A stretch of 6,993 nt of DNA, taken from NCBI GenBank assembly GCA_947630585.1, contig CANRIE010000100.1, forward strand, positions 1 through 6,993. The letters run 5' to 3'. Positions 6,925 to 6,993 of the stretch are shown here, one piece after another (the stretch's first letter is position 1; each line of letters opens with the position of its first letter). The notes beneath the pieces were generated by a model. That model worked only from the letters and a program-made list of their open reading frames with translations. It made no database searches and had not been told where the DNA came from. This DNA comes from an uncultured Bacilli bacterium. Its GTDB lineage: Bacteria; Bacillota_I; Bacilli_A; RF39; UBA660. The position numbers and the translations under genes were made by a program.

Positions 6925-6931
6925 ATCACCT
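6925..6931 (-). promoter_or_regulatory. Possible shifted Shine-Dalgarno AGGTGAT
   Basis: AGGTGAT on the minus strand matches the segment of the anti-Shine-Dalgarno complement that follows the core GGAGG. It is 10 nt from ATG 6914 and overlaps the alternative starts at 6926 and 6929, so it would favour the 6914 start if used. Weak by itself. Confidence 0.4.
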
Positions 6932-6955
6932 ATCTCAATACTATTGTATAGATTG

Positions 6956-6984
6956 ATTATATCATAAATTCGATTAAACGTACA
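6956..6984 (-). promoter_or_regulatory. Extended -10 promoter of the ATPase operon
   Basis: The minus strand reads TGATATAAT at 6964-6956, a perfect -10 hexamer with the TG extension. With 17-nt spacing the -35 position (6984-6979) reads TGTACG, matching TTGACA at three of six; the TG element can compensate for a weak -35. Expected transcription start is near 6949, about 35 nt before ATG 6914. It is the only good promoter candidate ahead of four coupled genes. Confidence 0.65.
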
Positions 6985-6993
6985 TATTTTTTT

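Noticed and set aside
5748..6929. Longest form of the peptidase starting at GTG 6929 (or ATG 6926)
   Set aside because: The start at 6914 gives the standard zinc-ribbon opening MKCxxC, and the only SD-like sequence overlaps the two upstream starts. The longer forms add only up to five residues and cannot be fully excluded.
6984..6993. T run at the right edge as tail of a plus-strand terminator
   Set aside because: No GC-containing stem precedes the T run within the window, so there is nothing to support a terminator.

Overview
This is a strongly AT-rich window in which every supportable gene lies on the minus strand. Read 5'->3' it therefore runs from right to left. The low GC, the AT-rich codon choice, the strong AGGAGG ribosome sites, the FtsY-YlxM pair and a short Gram-positive-type FtsY all point to a low-GC Firmicute. 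My guess is an uncultured, Mollicutes-like or Erysipelotrichia-like gut Bacilli lineage. TGA is used as a stop and Trp is encoded by TGG, so the standard code applies rather than the Mycoplasma code. The species call is inference only.

Right-hand transcription unit (about 6950 down to 2508). An extended -10 promoter at 6956-6964 precedes four tightly packed genes. The first is a zinc-ribbon, single-TM protein with an HEIGH metallopeptidase motif. The second is a 60-residue zinc-ribbon, single-TM mini-protein with a TTG start. The third is a full-length P2A (SERCA/PMCA-like) Ca2+-transporting P-type ATPase. The fourth is a 132-residue membrane-anchored protein with a small beta-rich exterior domain. 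The genes overlap by 4 nt, are separated by 8 nt, and overlap by 11 nt in turn, which indicates one translationally coupled operon. A clear intrinsic terminator at 2516-2537 closes it.

Left-hand transcription unit (about 2474 down to 1, leaving the window). A TATAAT -10 box sits just after that terminator and starts a second unit: ftsY (SRP receptor), ylxM (SRP-associated helix-turn-helix protein) and the first 379 codons of a HerA/DUF87-type ATPase cut by the window edge. ftsY and ylxM are in the same reading frame and separated only by one TAA codon.

Taken together, one unit handles co-translational membrane targeting plus an unexplained HerA-like motor. The other looks like a membrane module combining cation export with a membrane-tethered zinc peptidase and two small membrane proteins of unknown role. 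No RNA genes, mobile elements or CRISPR arrays are visible. There is no gene-free stretch over 300 bases; the only real gaps are 2447-2544 and 6930-6993, and both carry the control signals listed.
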